This document shows positions 37,230 through 46,284 of a stretch of 64,000 nucleotides of DNA, one piece after another. Both the position numbers and the translations under genes were made by a program. Source of the stretch: Hyphomicrobium sp. D-2 (lineage in GTDB: Bacteria > Pseudomonadota > Alphaproteobacteria > Rhizobiales > Hyphomicrobiaceae); the NCBI RefSeq assembly GCF_029872155.1, contig NZ_JARXLA010000003.1, forward strand, positions 248,001-312,000. Reading direction: 5' to 3'. The first letter of the stretch is position 1, and every line of letters begins with the position of its first letter. The notes under the pieces were generated by a model. It was not told the origin of the DNA, did no database searches, and worked only from the letters and a program-made list of their open reading frames with translations.

Positions 37230-38375
37230 TCAGCTGCCGAGCTGCTGGCGGTAGTCCTCATAGCCGAACGAGCGCACGACGCGATATGTGCCGTCCTCGT
37301 CGAGGATGGCGAGGTCCGGCCGAGGCGTACCATTGAAGGTCGTGTTCTTCACGAATGAATACTGCATCATGTCGGTGAAGACGATGCGGCTGCCCACCTG
37401 TAATGGCTCGGGGAACGAGTATTCGCCGATCACGTCGCCGGTCATGCAGGTCTTGCCGCCCAGCACATAGTCATGCGCGTACTCACCGGGCTTGCCGGCG
37501 CCGATGATGTCGGGCGTGTACGGCACTTCCAGCACGTCGGGCATGTGGCAGCTCGCCGATGTGTCGAGGATGGCGAGGTTCTTCTCGTTCCAGTGCAGGC
37601 CGATGACGGTGGCAACGAGATAGCCGGTGTTGACTACGATGCCGCCGCCAGGCTCAAGGAACACCTCGACGTTGAACTGCTCGCGGAACGCCTTGACGGC
37701 GGCGATCAGCTTGTCGAGGTCATAGCCCGGCTTGTTGATGAAATGCCCGCCGCCGAAGTTCACCGCCTTCACCTTGCGGATGTAGGGCGCGAACTCACGC
37801 GCGATGTGCTCGATCAATCCGACCGAACCATCGGCTAGGCTTTCGCACAGCGTGTGGGCGTGGAAGATGTCGATCTCGTCCCACGGCAGCTTGTCGATGT
37901 CGGCGCGGGTGGTGCCGAAGCGAGAGCACGGCGCGCACGGATCATACAGCGCACCGCCCAGCGTCGCGTTGGAATAGCCGGGGTTGATGCGCACGCCGAT
38001 CTTTGCACCCGCCGCCTTGGCGATGGGACCGAACTGCGCGATCTGCTCGGGCGAATTGAAATAGATGTGATGGGCGTGCGCAATCAGGCGCTCGACCTCA
38101 CCCGGGGCGTAGGCCGGCGCATAGACGTGTACGTCCTTGCCGAAGTCCTCAAAGCCCATGCGGGCTTCATATTCGCCGCTGGCCGTTGAGCCATCGAACG
38201 CGTCGCGCATCAGCGGGAAGGCGTCGGGCATCGCCCACGCCTTGGTGGCGAGCAGCACCCTGGCGCCGGATTCCCGCTTCAGCCGCACAACCGTTTCAAG
38301 GTTGCGCTTCAGCGCCGCGACGTCGAGCACATAGGCGGGCGTGGCCATCGAGGTGGGCAGGTTGGGCGTCGTCAT
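37230..38375 (-). CDS. nspC: Carboxynorspermidine decarboxylase
   Basis: 381 residues, alanine-racemase-fold PLP enzyme. The Schiff-base lysine is in VLLATKAWAM (about 46). Other landmarks are DGSTASGEYEARMG, KIGVRINPGYSN, IDIFHAHTLCE, VNFGGGHFINKPGYD, the phosphate-binding FLEPGGGIVVNTGYLVATVI, and the acid DTSASCHMPDVLE with its CMTGDVIGEY partner across the dimer. These match NspC, not diaminopimelate decarboxylase. It decarboxylates carboxynorspermidine or carboxyspermidine in the alternative polyamine route. The dehydrogenase that makes its substrate is encoded at 40059-41276, two genes upstream on the same strand. Confidence 0.95.
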   Translation of the reverse strand: MTTPNLPTSMATPAYVLDVAALKRNLETVVRLKRESGARVLLATKAWAMPDAFPLMRDAFDGSTASGEYEARMGFEDFGKDVHVYAPAYAPGEVERLIAHAHHIYFNSPEQIAQFGPIAKAAGAKIGVRINPGYSNATLGGALYDPCAPCSRFGTTRADIDKLPWDEIDIFHAHTLCESLADGSVGLIEHIAREFAPYIRKVKAVNFGGGHFINKPGYDLDKLIAAVKAFREQFNVEVFLEPGGGIVVNTGYLVATVIGLHWNEKNLAILDTSASCHMPDVLEVPYTPDIIGAGKPGEYAHDYVLGGKTCMTGDVIGEYSFPEPLQVGSRIVFTDMMQYSFVKNTTFNGTPRPDLAILDEDGTYRVVRSFGYEDYRQQLGS

Positions 38376-38471
38376 TGGCAGTCCTTGCAGCGTTCACCCG
38401 GTCGTCGGGTGCCCGTATATGGCATTGCGGAAGGTTGGTTGAAAGTGGCGGAAGTTGCGGCGGTTGCGCCG

Positions 38472-39890
38472 TTAGCGCACTCTGCCGGGGTTGCCTGTTC
38501 CCTGAAATCGGCTGATGTGGTCGCAGACGGTTTTGATAACCCGTTCGTCGCGCATGTAGGCGTTGTGATAGAGCGCATCGCTCAGGTGTTTCCACATCGT
38601 GTCGGGATCAGCGAGGCCCCCTTCGACCGCGTCCGTGGCGAGCACTGAAGCGTACAGTTTGCGCGCGGCGACAAAGATCGCGTCGTCGTCAATGCCACCC
38701 AGGTTGATGGCTTCGATCCGCGCCTCATTGAGTTCCTTCACGTAGGGTGGAAACTGGCTGACGCCCTTGAGCGCAAAGGCGGCATCGCCACCATACGCCG
38801 CGCCGACGACACCTCCGTGAATGGCGGCGGTCAGGGTTTTCGCCCATGCCCACGCGCCGCCGAGACGAGCGATCAGCCAGACTGCGCCGTAGATCGCGAG
38901 GTAAACAATCGGCACGAGCAGCAGGAATGTCAGGTCAGCCGCTGCGCCGAGGCCGAAGTTGCCGGCCTTCACCTTTTCGAACACCGGAGTGAAAAAGTAG
39001 CTGGCGGTTGCAGTGAAGAACGCGAGCGTGCCGACAACCCCGGCAAGCCGCGCGAACGCCGTGAGTGAGCGCCTGGCAGCGGCAACGGTGACGTATTGCG
39101 GCGAGATCGCCGCCGCGGTTTCCAAGAGCCGCATCGCTTCATCGCGCGGGCTGTGGATCACCAGCCATTGCCCGGGTTTGATGCCCCGGGCGCACCGATA
39201 GCGCGCGCGCCGACGCCACAGCAGGGTGCGCAGACCGCGCTGCGCGCTCCAGATGGACAGCAACAGCAGGCCGCCGAAGAAAACGATGGTCTCGAACCAT
39301 TTGGTGCCGCCGCCGCCAAGGATCGTAATCAGATACCAGAGCATGATCGGCGCGATGATGATGCCCATCGCGGCCTGAAACAGCGCGATCAGCCACGGCA
39401 CCGTTTTGAGTTTGCGGGTGAAGAACGGCGTGCCGAACGTCACAACACCGCCACGCAGCGCGGAGGGCGGCAGCAGGGCGAGGGCTTCAGCGGTGACGTT
39501 GCCGCCGTGGCTGTGGGCGATGATGGAATAGGACGTGCCGGATTTTTCCAGCTTGCGCAGCGTCTTCGCCAGCTCGGCGGCGGCGCGCAGGCGGTCGAAA
39601 TCGGAGTTCTGCCCACTCCAGTGCACCGGCAGGACTTCAATGTTGGTGAGGCCGCATCGGGTCAACGCGGCGGCGATCTGGGTTGCAAACGGCGAACCCG
39701 TCTGCCACCAGCGCTCGCCGTTATCGTCCGGGTGCTGGCTGTTGGTGCCGTGTACGGTGACAATGACGTGACGCGGTGAAGTGTCTGAGGCCGGGTTGGG
39801 CTGCGTGGCGATCGCGCCGTCGGCATTGGGATGCCCGGTACCATTGGAGAGCGATGGCACAGTTTCCAGCGGCGCGGCCTCGACGGTCAT
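38472..39890 (-). CDS. Alpha/beta-hydrolase with membrane-spanning insert, function unknown
   Basis: 472 residues from ATG 39890, preceded by GGGGGAG. The hydrolase start is clear: IVTVHGTNSQHPDDNGERWW (oxyanion region) and the nucleophile elbow IIAHSHGGNVTAEAL, followed by GGVVTFGTPFF. About 25 residues later come two spans (about 160-210, LFQAAMGIIIAPIMLWYLIT and VFFGGLLLLSIW), then a cytoplasmic block with VIHSPRDEAMRLLETA. Two more spans follow (about 285-305 and 320-345), with a soluble C-terminal 120 residues. HSPRDEA may carry the catalytic acid. The histidine of the triad is not obvious. It lies between the two carboxynorspermidine genes on the same strand, 97 bases before nspC. Confidence 0.75.
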   Translation of the reverse strand: MTVEAAPLETVPSLSNGTGHPNADGAIATQPNPASDTSPRHVIVTVHGTNSQHPDDNGERWWQTGSPFATQIAAALTRCGLTNIEVLPVHWSGQNSDFDRLRAAAELAKTLRKLEKSGTSYSIIAHSHGGNVTAEALALLPPSALRGGVVTFGTPFFTRKLKTVPWLIALFQAAMGIIIAPIMLWYLITILGGGGTKWFETIVFFGGLLLLSIWSAQRGLRTLLWRRRARYRCARGIKPGQWLVIHSPRDEAMRLLETAAAISPQYVTVAAARRSLTAFARLAGVVGTLAFFTATASYFFTPVFEKVKAGNFGLGAAADLTFLLLVPIVYLAIYGAVWLIARLGGAWAWAKTLTAAIHGGVVGAAYGGDAAFALKGVSQFPPYVKELNEARIEAINLGGIDDDAIFVAARKLYASVLATDAVEGGLADPDTMWKHLSDALYHNAYMRDERVIKTVCDHISRFQGTGNPGRVR

Positions 39891-40058
39891 GGTCTCCCCC
39901 GGTTGTCTACCCGCTGTGTCTGGCCCGCTGTTCAGGCGCCGCCTACCATACACTCGGCGGCGTCTAGACTATGACGTGCAAAAGGGCGGCTTGCGCCACC
40001 CTTTCGCTGAAGTCGTTGAGGTTCACTTGGCGCTGGAGGAGATGCGCGGGAACCCCGA

Positions 40059-41276
40059 TTAGGTCTCGACTGCGAACAGCTCGGCCTGCTCGTCCGTCTC
40101 CAGTTCACGCACGTGCCACGGCAGGCCCTGCTTGCCGATCTCGTCCATGAACGGCTTCGGCGGAAGCTGCTCGACGTTGTAAACGCCGCCCGGCTTCTTC
40201 CATGAGCCGTCGAACAGCATCATCGCGCCGACGACCGGCGGCACGCCCGTGGTGTACGACACCGCCTGCGCGCCGGTTTCCTTGAACGCATGCTCATGGT
40301 GGCAGACGTTATAGATCATGGCGCGCTTGGGCTTGCCGTCCTTGGTGCCGGTGAAGATGCAACCGATGGACGTGCGGCCGGTGTAGCCCTCGCCAAGCGA
40401 CGACGGCGGCGGCAGCAGCTCCTTCAGGAACTCCATCGGGATCACCGGGTTGCCCTTGTACATAACCGGGTCGATACGCGTCATGCCCACATTCTGCAGC
40501 ACTTCCAGGTGCTTGATGTAGTTGTCGGAGAAGGTCATCCAGAAGCGGATCTGCTTCAGGCCCTTGATGTTCTCGACGAGGCTCTCTTCTTCCTCGTGAT
40601 AGATCAGGTAGCTCTTGCGCGGGCCGACTTCCGGGTAATCGATCATGGCCGAGATCGACAGCGGATCGATGTCGATCCACTCGCCGTTCTTCCAGTATTT
40701 GCCGCGCTGCGTCACCTCGCGGAGATTGATCTCCGGATTAAAGTTGGTGGCAAACGCCTTGCCGTGGCTGCCATCGTTGCAGTCGATGATGTCGATCGTC
40801 TCGATGGTGTCGAACAGGAATTCCTGCGCGTAGGCGCAATAGATGTTCGACTGGCCGGGGTCGAAGCCGCAGCCGAGGATCGCCATGATGCCTTTGTCGG
40901 CAAAACGGTCCTGGTACTTCCACTGCCAGGAGTATTCGAACTTGGCGACGTCGCGCGGCTCGTAGTTGGCCGTGTCCATGTAATGCACGCCCGCTTCCAG
41001 GCACGCGTCCATGATCGGCAGGTCCTGATAGGGCAGGGCCATGTTGATGACGAGATCGGGCTTGACGCGGTTGATCAGCGCCACCGTCTCGGCAACGTTG
41101 TCGGCGTCAACCTGGCTGATCTCGATAGGCGTCACACAGCGCTTGGCCACCGCTTCGCAGCTCGCCAGGCGGCGCGAGGCCAGATGGATGCGCTTGAACA
41201 CGTCACGGTTCATCGCGCACTTCTGCGCGGTGACAGAGCCAGCGGCACCGGCGCCAATGATGAGGACACCTTCCAA
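40059..41276 (-). CDS. Carboxynorspermidine dehydrogenase (saccharopine dehydrogenase family)
   Basis: 405 residues. The N-terminal Rossmann motif is VLIIGAGAAGSVTAQKCA, then DLVINMALPYQDLPIMDACL, YMDTANYEPRDVAKFEYSWQ and LGCGFDPGQSNIYCAYAQ, as in carboxynorspermidine synthases. It couples a diamine with aspartate semialdehyde using NAD(P)H, and NspC then decarboxylates the product. The ATG nearest the Shine-Dalgarno is out of frame. AGGAG at 41284-41288 is seven bases ahead of TTG 41276, which supports the rare TTG start. About 140-200 bases upstream there is a nested hairpin. Confidence 0.93.
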   Translation of the reverse strand: MEGVLIIGAGAAGSVTAQKCAMNRDVFKRIHLASRRLASCEAVAKRCVTPIEISQVDADNVAETVALINRVKPDLVINMALPYQDLPIMDACLEAGVHYMDTANYEPRDVAKFEYSWQWKYQDRFADKGIMAILGCGFDPGQSNIYCAYAQEFLFDTIETIDIIDCNDGSHGKAFATNFNPEINLREVTQRGKYWKNGEWIDIDPLSISAMIDYPEVGPRKSYLIYHEEEESLVENIKGLKQIRFWMTFSDNYIKHLEVLQNVGMTRIDPVMYKGNPVIPMEFLKELLPPPSSLGEGYTGRTSIGCIFTGTKDGKPKRAMIYNVCHHEHAFKETGAQAVSYTTGVPPVVGAMMLFDGSWKKPGGVYNVEQLPPKPFMDEIGKQGLPWHVRELETDEQAELFAVET

Positions 41277-41607
41277 ATCGCATCTCCTGAAGCAAAGGAT
41301 GAACGTCTCGAACGTCTATAACCCGCCGATGACTGGATGCGAGCGGGACAGTGCAATTAGTGCAGACGTTGCCAGAGCACAATAGCCGGTAACGTCCGAT
41401 GTTTTGTGACAGTTTCAATGCTTCTGCCGGGAGGCGGGGAGACCGCCAACCGACTTGGCTAACCCACGGCAGAAGCGTAGGAAAATCTGGCCGACCACGG
41501 GGCAGGCTAGCCTATCGTGCCGGGGAGGCGCCAAAGCTCAGCTTAATCGCCGTGTTGGTATTTGATTTTTCGGGGGAGGCAGCTTCGGGGCAAATCCCGA
41601 TATTGGC
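41277..41607 (-). other. Upstream region of carboxynorspermidine dehydrogenase
   Basis: 331 bases between the Nudix gene stop and the dehydrogenase start, both on the minus strand. It carries the nested inverted repeat at 41420-41476 and presumably the dehydrogenase promoter. No coding sequence is supported. Confidence 0.5.
41420..41476 (-). repeat. Nested inverted repeat ahead of carboxynorspermidine dehydrogenase
   Basis: Outer arms GCTTCTGCCG (41420-41429) and its exact complement (41467-41476) enclose an inner hairpin, GGCGG (41433-41437) with CCGCC (41443-41447). If transcribed it would fold into a bulged stem with a side hairpin. It could be the stop of the Nudix transcript, a leader RNA of the dehydrogenase, or a DNA site. 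Confidence 0.55.
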
Positions 41608-42075
41608 TCACCAGTGGGCAGACCGGGGCGCGCCGGCGAAGATCTCAGCCAGGCGGCGCGCGGTGCCATCGGAGATGTCGGCGGGCAGATCGTCCGGCGC
41701 AAACAGGCCATGCTCGGCGATTTCGTGGTTGGGGTCGGGAATACGATCTCGGCGCCAGTTCCGCACGATGTACAGCGCGACATGATCGTTGGGAAACACC
41801 GCGGCGTTTGAATATATGCCGAACAGCTCCGGCTCGGCGGTGATTTCCGCGCCGGTTTCTTCGCGCAGTTCCCGTGTCAGAGCAGTGGCGATTGTCTCGC
41901 CGTGCTCGACGCCGCCACCAGGAAAGCGCCAGCCCTGAACGTACGTGTGGCGGATCAGAACGACGCGGCCCTGCGGATCGATCAGCACGCCTTGAGCGCC
42001 AAGGGTCATCCCTCGGGTCAGCCGCCAATAGCGCTGCAGCAGTTTCTTGAGCACGTACTTTGCGGCACCGTTCAA
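41608..42075 (-). CDS. Nudix hydrolase
   Basis: 155 residues. The Nudix box is complete: GGGVEHGETIATALTRELRE followed by ETGAEI, with the metal-binding REXXEE glutamates. It is preceded by GVLIDPQGRVVLIRHTYVQG and WRFPGGG. It hydrolyses a nucleoside diphosphate linked to some moiety, but the substrate is not predictable. The start is ATG with a Lys/Leu/Arg-rich helix. It is divergent from the metallophosphoesterase gene, with 185 bases between them. Confidence 0.93.
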   Translation of the reverse strand: MNGAAKYVLKKLLQRYWRLTRGMTLGAQGVLIDPQGRVVLIRHTYVQGWRFPGGGVEHGETIATALTRELREETGAEITAEPELFGIYSNAAVFPNDHVALYIVRNWRRDRIPDPNHEIAEHGLFAPDDLPADISDGTARRLAEIFAGAPRSAHW

Positions 42076-42260
42076 ACGGCGATCTCCTTAGGAGCGGGTT
42101 TCCGACCGGTTATTTATGTATCGCGTGTTAAAAACCGACCAACAGCATGCTAACCGGTGCTTCGCCACGATGCCATGGATGCCAGATGCGTTTTGGCTGC
42201 CATAAATGCCAGCCGCCACCGTCGCGACTGCGGGACCGAACTTTCAAGGACCAACAACGA

Positions 42261-43244
42261 ATGGATGATGCAATCACATTAGCCCACCTGTCCGATGCGC
42301 ATATTGCGCCGGTTCCGGCTATTGGTTTGCGGCATCTCAATCTCAAACGCGGCCTGGGCTACCTGAACTGGCGGCGCAATCGTCAGGGAACGCATCGGCG
42401 CGATGCTCTGGATGCCATCGTTGCGGACATGCAGGCACAGAACCCCGATCACATTACCATCACCGGCGATCTGATAAATCTCGGGCTGCCGGGGGAATAC
42501 GCTGCCGCCCATGGCTGGCTGCAATCTGTCGGGACGCCGGAGCAGGTGACGCTGGTTCCCGGCAACCACGACATCTACACGACATTGCGCAATGACGCTG
42601 GTGTTGCGCGCTGGGCCGACTACATGGCGCCGGACGCCTGGGGCAGCGCCTTCGCGCCGGACGTTGCGCAATGCGATCGCGTCACTCACCGGATATCGGG
42701 CGAGGGCGCGCCACCGCTACTGTTTCCGTTCGTGCGGCGCGTCGGTCCCGTGGCGTTGATTGGCCTGAACTCAGCGGTTGAAACACCACCGTTCGTTGCT
42801 GCCGGTGAGCTTGGTGGCCGTCAGCGCGAGGCGCTTGAAACTCTTCTGCCGAAGCTTGGCGCTGAAGGATTGATCCGTGTTGTGTTGATCCATCATCCGC
42901 CGCTGTCCCAGCTCGCGCCGACGCGCAGAGGGCTGCGGGATGCGCCGGAGCTGTCGCGGATACTCGCACGTCACGGCGCTGAGCTTGTGCTGCATGGTCA
43001 TAATCATGTCGACAGCGAGGTTCTGTTGCCGAGTTTCGAACCGGAACTGGGCGGTGTGCCTGTGCTGGGCGTGGGTTCGTCATCAATGGCACGTGCGCAC
43101 AAAAATGAGCCGCCGGGCCGTTACAACCTTTTGCGCATCGGACGCGATGAAGGCGGACGCGCGCGCATCGCGTATACGACGCGCGGTCTGAATGATGGCG
43201 GCCGTGTCGTTCCGATTGCTCATCGGGAGATTGCGTCCGGTTAG
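42261..43244 (+). CDS. Calcineurin-like metallophosphoesterase
   Basis: 327 residues from ATG 42261, which has AAGGA ten bases upstream; the frame is open earlier without conserved sequence. All five metal-binding blocks are present in order: LAHLSDAHI, ITGDLINLG, VPGNHDIY, VVLIHHPPLS and VLHGHNHVDSE. The layout resembles cAMP phosphodiesterase and 3',5'-nuclease-like members of the family. It is cytosolic. The substrate is unknown. No operon partner is close: the next gene begins 270 bases on. Confidence 0.92.
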   Translation: MDDAITLAHLSDAHIAPVPAIGLRHLNLKRGLGYLNWRRNRQGTHRRDALDAIVADMQAQNPDHITITGDLINLGLPGEYAAAHGWLQSVGTPEQVTLVPGNHDIYTTLRNDAGVARWADYMAPDAWGSAFAPDVAQCDRVTHRISGEGAPPLLFPFVRRVGPVALIGLNSAVETPPFVAAGELGGRQREALETLLPKLGAEGLIRVVLIHHPPLSQLAPTRRGLRDAPELSRILARHGAELVLHGHNHVDSEVLLPSFEPELGGVPVLGVGSSSMARAHKNEPPGRYNLLRIGRDEGGRARIAYTTRGLNDGGRVVPIAHREIASG

Positions 43245-43514
43245 GCGCGCACACGCGCGCGTCAGGCAGGCCGCAATGGCCTGCGTGCGCAGTTGTCGCA
43301 CGCGTCAATTTCGCAGTGAAGATGGTCGCAGATTGCACAATGACTGCGCAAATGCGCTGCGAAGATGCCACCGCACACTAACTGTATTGCGCTACGGCCA
43401 CGCATACATGGCCAGCTACGTTCAAACATGCGTTCTCAGTTTAATGCCGGTCGTGACACTATATAGGGCTAGAGATTAGCGCTGAGTTTTGTGTGCACGA
43501 ATGGATGGGCAAGG

Positions 43515-44651
43515 GTGACAGAAGTGCGGCGGCTATTCCGGCGGAACGTTCGGCTGAACCTTGCCTTGCAGGGTGGCGGTGCGCATGGCGCGTTCACCTG
43601 GGGCGTGCTCGACCGGCTTCTGGAAGATGACGAGCTCGAAATAAGCTGGGTGAGTGCGACGAGCGCTGGCGCCGTCAATGCGGTTGCAACTGCTGCCGGG
43701 TTGGCGGACGGGGGCAAGGCTGCCGCGCGCGCAAAGCTGCGCGAGATATGGGAAGCGGTGCAGCAGGCGGGCGTGCCAGACCTGATGCGCCTCAACCCAT
43801 TTCTCTATGGTCTGACACGCGCGCCCCAACTCGCGCAGATGGCGAGTATGTGGTCGCCGTATGAGTTCAATCCGCTGGGTTTCGATCCGCTGCGCCGTCT
43901 GCTGTCGGAGCGCATCAATTTCGAACTGCTGCGCAAGCAATCGCCCATTGAGCTTCTCATTGCTGCAACGGAAGTTTCTTCTGGGCGCGCGCGTCTGTTC
44001 CGCCGCCAGGAAATGAGTGTCGATGTGGTGCTGGCCTCGGCGTGTCTGCCGATGGTGCATCATGCGGTTGAGATCGATGGCGTCGCCTATTGGGATGGCG
44101 GTTTCTCGGCCAATCCCGATTTGAAGACACTGGCGATCGACAGTCCGGTGGAAGACACGCTGATCGTGCAGCTCAATGCCACGGATCGTCTGGATCTGCC
44201 GACGGGGATGCGCGATATCTCGCTGCATGCCTATCGGCTGGCGTTCGATGCGCCGCTGATCCGCGAAGTGGAGTTGATCGAGGCCGTGCGCGAATGTTGG
44301 CACGGACGTCTGGGCGGTCCGCGTGGCCGGCTCAGCAAACTGGCAACGCATCGTTTTCATTTGATTGATGCAGGCCAGTACACCAGCGCGCTAAGCCCCG
44401 AAAGCACCATGAAGCCGGATCGGGAGATGCTTTCCCATCTGTTCGAGGCAGGAAAAACCGAGGCCGACCGGTGGCTTCAGACCAATCGCAACAGCATTGG
44501 TCGGCGGTCCAGCGTCGATCTGAAAGAGCATTTTCTGAACCCGAACGGTCGTTCGGAAAACGGTGTCTTCGCGAATGGAGGCAGCGCGGACGAACGGCCA
44601 TCCGTTAACGCGAACGGTAAAGCTGCACGCGATATTCCTGAAGGAATATAA
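43515..44651 (+). CDS. Patatin-like phospholipase
   Basis: 378 residues from GTG 43515 (GGATGGG just upstream); GTG 43491 is the alternative. The oxyanion loop is NLALQGGGAHGAFTWGVLD. The nucleophile serine lies in SATSAGAVNAVA, where the usual first glycine of G-x-S-x-G is alanine. The dyad aspartate is in YWDGGFSANPD. The enzyme would cleave acyl chains from phospholipids or storage polymer. The C-terminal 50 residues are hydrophilic and repeat Asn-Gly (NPNGRSENGVFANGG), probably disordered. No signal peptide or membrane span is seen. Confidence 0.92.
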   Translation: MTEVRRLFRRNVRLNLALQGGGAHGAFTWGVLDRLLEDDELEISWVSATSAGAVNAVATAAGLADGGKAAARAKLREIWEAVQQAGVPDLMRLNPFLYGLTRAPQLAQMASMWSPYEFNPLGFDPLRRLLSERINFELLRKQSPIELLIAATEVSSGRARLFRRQEMSVDVVLASACLPMVHHAVEIDGVAYWDGGFSANPDLKTLAIDSPVEDTLIVQLNATDRLDLPTGMRDISLHAYRLAFDAPLIREVELIEAVRECWHGRLGGPRGRLSKLATHRFHLIDAGQYTSALSPESTMKPDREMLSHLFEAGKTEADRWLQTNRNSIGRRSSVDLKEHFLNPNGRSENGVFANGGSADERPSVNANGKAARDIPEGI

Positions 44652-44716
44652 CGCTCGACGGGTATGCTCCAGTTTCACTATCATGCCGCCGACGTAGGCA
44701 TTGGAGCCCGATCAAG

Positions 44717-45577
44717 ATGAGCGTTTTTGAATCGAATCCGGCATTGAATTTCTGTGGCGCCCTGCTGCGTCCCGCGCTGGCGTCGCTGCTCGCATTCGTG
44801 AGCGTTTCGACAGCAGCTATTGCGCGCGATGACAAAGCCGCTTCATCGCCAAGTGCCGAAACCCAGCAGCAGGTGGTGCCTACGGTCGCTGCGGCAGCCA
44901 GTCTGCGTTATGCGCTGGAAGAGATCGCAGCACGATACACAAAGGCCACAGGCAAGCATGTCAAATTGACATTTGGCGCCACCGGCAACCTCGTGCACCA
45001 GATCGAGGCGGGGGCTCCTTTCCAGGTGCTGTTCGCCGCCGATGACAAGAGTGTCAAAAAACTCGCTGCAGCTGGCAACACGGATGGCGAGCCGGTCGTG
45101 TTTGCGCGGGGCGAGTTGAGCGTTGCGGCGACGAAGGCTTCACCGGTCGCGATCGACAGCGAGTTGAAGGGGCTGCGTGAGGCACTGGCCGCCGGTAAGG
45201 TGAAAAGCATCGCCATCGCCAATCCGGAAACAGCGCCCTATGGCCGTGCCGGTCGCGAGGCGCTTGAGGCTGCCGGCCTGTTGAAGGAGGCCGATCCGCT
45301 GATTGTTACCGGTGAGAACATCGGCCAGACAGCGACGTTCGTTTCCACTGGCGCGGCAGACGTCGGCTTCATCGCCCGTTCGCTGGCGGTGTCGAAGGAG
45401 CTTGCCCCGCTGATCAATTCAGCGTCGGTAAACCCGGATTGGTATAAGCCAATCAATCACGGTATGGCGGTTGTGAAGGGCGCTTCGCCCGACGCAAAGG
45501 CTTTCGCCGACTTCGTTCGCGGACCCGAGGGGCGCGAAGTTCTGGAGGCGAATGGCTTCGGCGTGCCCAAGTCATAA
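44717..45577 (+). CDS. modA: Molybdate ABC transporter substrate-binding protein
   Basis: 286 residues, with a long export signal (PALASLLAFVSVSTAAIARD, cleavage about 37). The mature part matches ModA: TVAAAASLRYALEEIAARYT, LTFGATGNLVHQIEAGAPF, VLFAADDKSVKKL, AIANPETAPYGRAGREALE, VTGENIGQTATFVSTGAADV and GREVLEANGFGVP. The serine and alanine positions of the first loop and the ATGN segment correspond to oxyanion-binding backbone sites. It captures molybdate in the periplasm. First of modABC, 29 bases before modB. Confidence 0.94.
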   Translation: MSVFESNPALNFCGALLRPALASLLAFVSVSTAAIARDDKAASSPSAETQQQVVPTVAAAASLRYALEEIAARYTKATGKHVKLTFGATGNLVHQIEAGAPFQVLFAADDKSVKKLAAAGNTDGEPVVFARGELSVAATKASPVAIDSELKGLREALAAGKVKSIAIANPETAPYGRAGREALEAAGLLKEADPLIVTGENIGQTATFVSTGAADVGFIARSLAVSKELAPLINSASVNPDWYKPINHGMAVVKGASPDAKAFADFVRGPEGREVLEANGFGVPKS

Positions 45578-45606
45578 CGTGACGTAACGCGCGCAAGAGA
45601 CCCGCG

Positions 45607-46284
45607 ATGGATTGGCAAGCCTTCAGTTTGACGCTGCAACTGGCGGCATGGACGGTGCTGTTTCTGTTGCCGTGCGCCATGCTGATCGCGCGGGCGCTCG
45701 CCTGGAGGCGAGTGCCGATGAAAAGCGGCATCGAGGCGCTCATCATGTTGCCGCTGGTGCTGCCGCCGACGGTGCTGGGTTTCTATCTGCTGGTGGCGTT
45801 CTCGCCGCAGTCGGCAATCGGCGGCACGATCAAATCGATTTTCGGCAGCGCGCCGGTATTCTCGTTCACCGGGATTCTCATCGCATCGCTGATTGTCAAT
45901 TTGCCGTTCGCCGTGCAGCCGATCCAGCGCGCGTTTGAAAGCATCCCGCGTAATGTGCGCGAAGCCGCGTTCGTCAGCGGGCTGTCACCATGGCAGACGA
46001 TGCGCCGTATTGAACTGCCGCTGGCATGGCCGGGCATCGTTTCGGCCATTGCGCTTACATTTGCCCATACGCTCGGCGAGTTCGGCGTGATCCTGCTCAT
46101 CGGCGGCAGTATTCCGGGAGAAACCCGTGTGCTGTCGATTGCGATTTATGATCGCGTGCAGGCGTTCGATATCGCGGGCGCGGGCGTCATGTCGGCGGCG
46201 CTGCTGGGCTTTTCATTGTTGTCGATTGCAATCGTGCACACACTTGCGCGTCGCAGGGGAACGGGTGCGCATGGTTTCCAGTGA
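45607..46284 (+). CDS. modB: Molybdate ABC transporter permease
   Basis: 225 residues, five to six spans. The binding-protein-dependent permease signature is VREAAFVSGLSPWQTMRRIE, followed by LPLAWPGIVSAIALTFAHTL and GEFGVILLIGGSIPGETRVL, which is diagnostic of ModB. It overlaps modC by 14 bases, giving translational coupling. Confidence 0.95.
   Translation: MDWQAFSLTLQLAAWTVLFLLPCAMLIARALAWRRVPMKSGIEALIMLPLVLPPTVLGFYLLVAFSPQSAIGGTIKSIFGSAPVFSFTGILIASLIVNLPFAVQPIQRAFESIPRNVREAAFVSGLSPWQTMRRIELPLAWPGIVSAIALTFAHTLGEFGVILLIGGSIPGETRVLSIAIYDRVQAFDIAGAGVMSAALLGFSLLSIAIVHTLARRRGTGAHGFQ

Noticed and set aside
40290-41321. Long plus-strand frame (343 codons) opposite carboxynorspermidine dehydrogenase
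   Set aside because: The minus strand encodes a clearly conserved enzyme; the antisense frame stays open because of GC-rich codon bias and has no recognisable domain. Similar long antisense frames over cytochrome c, yejA, the RND pump and the HTH gene were dropped for the same reason.
44652-44716. ModE-box or molybdenum riboswitch upstream of modA
   Set aside because: The gap is only 65 bases and shows neither the ModE palindrome nor a fold of riboswitch size.
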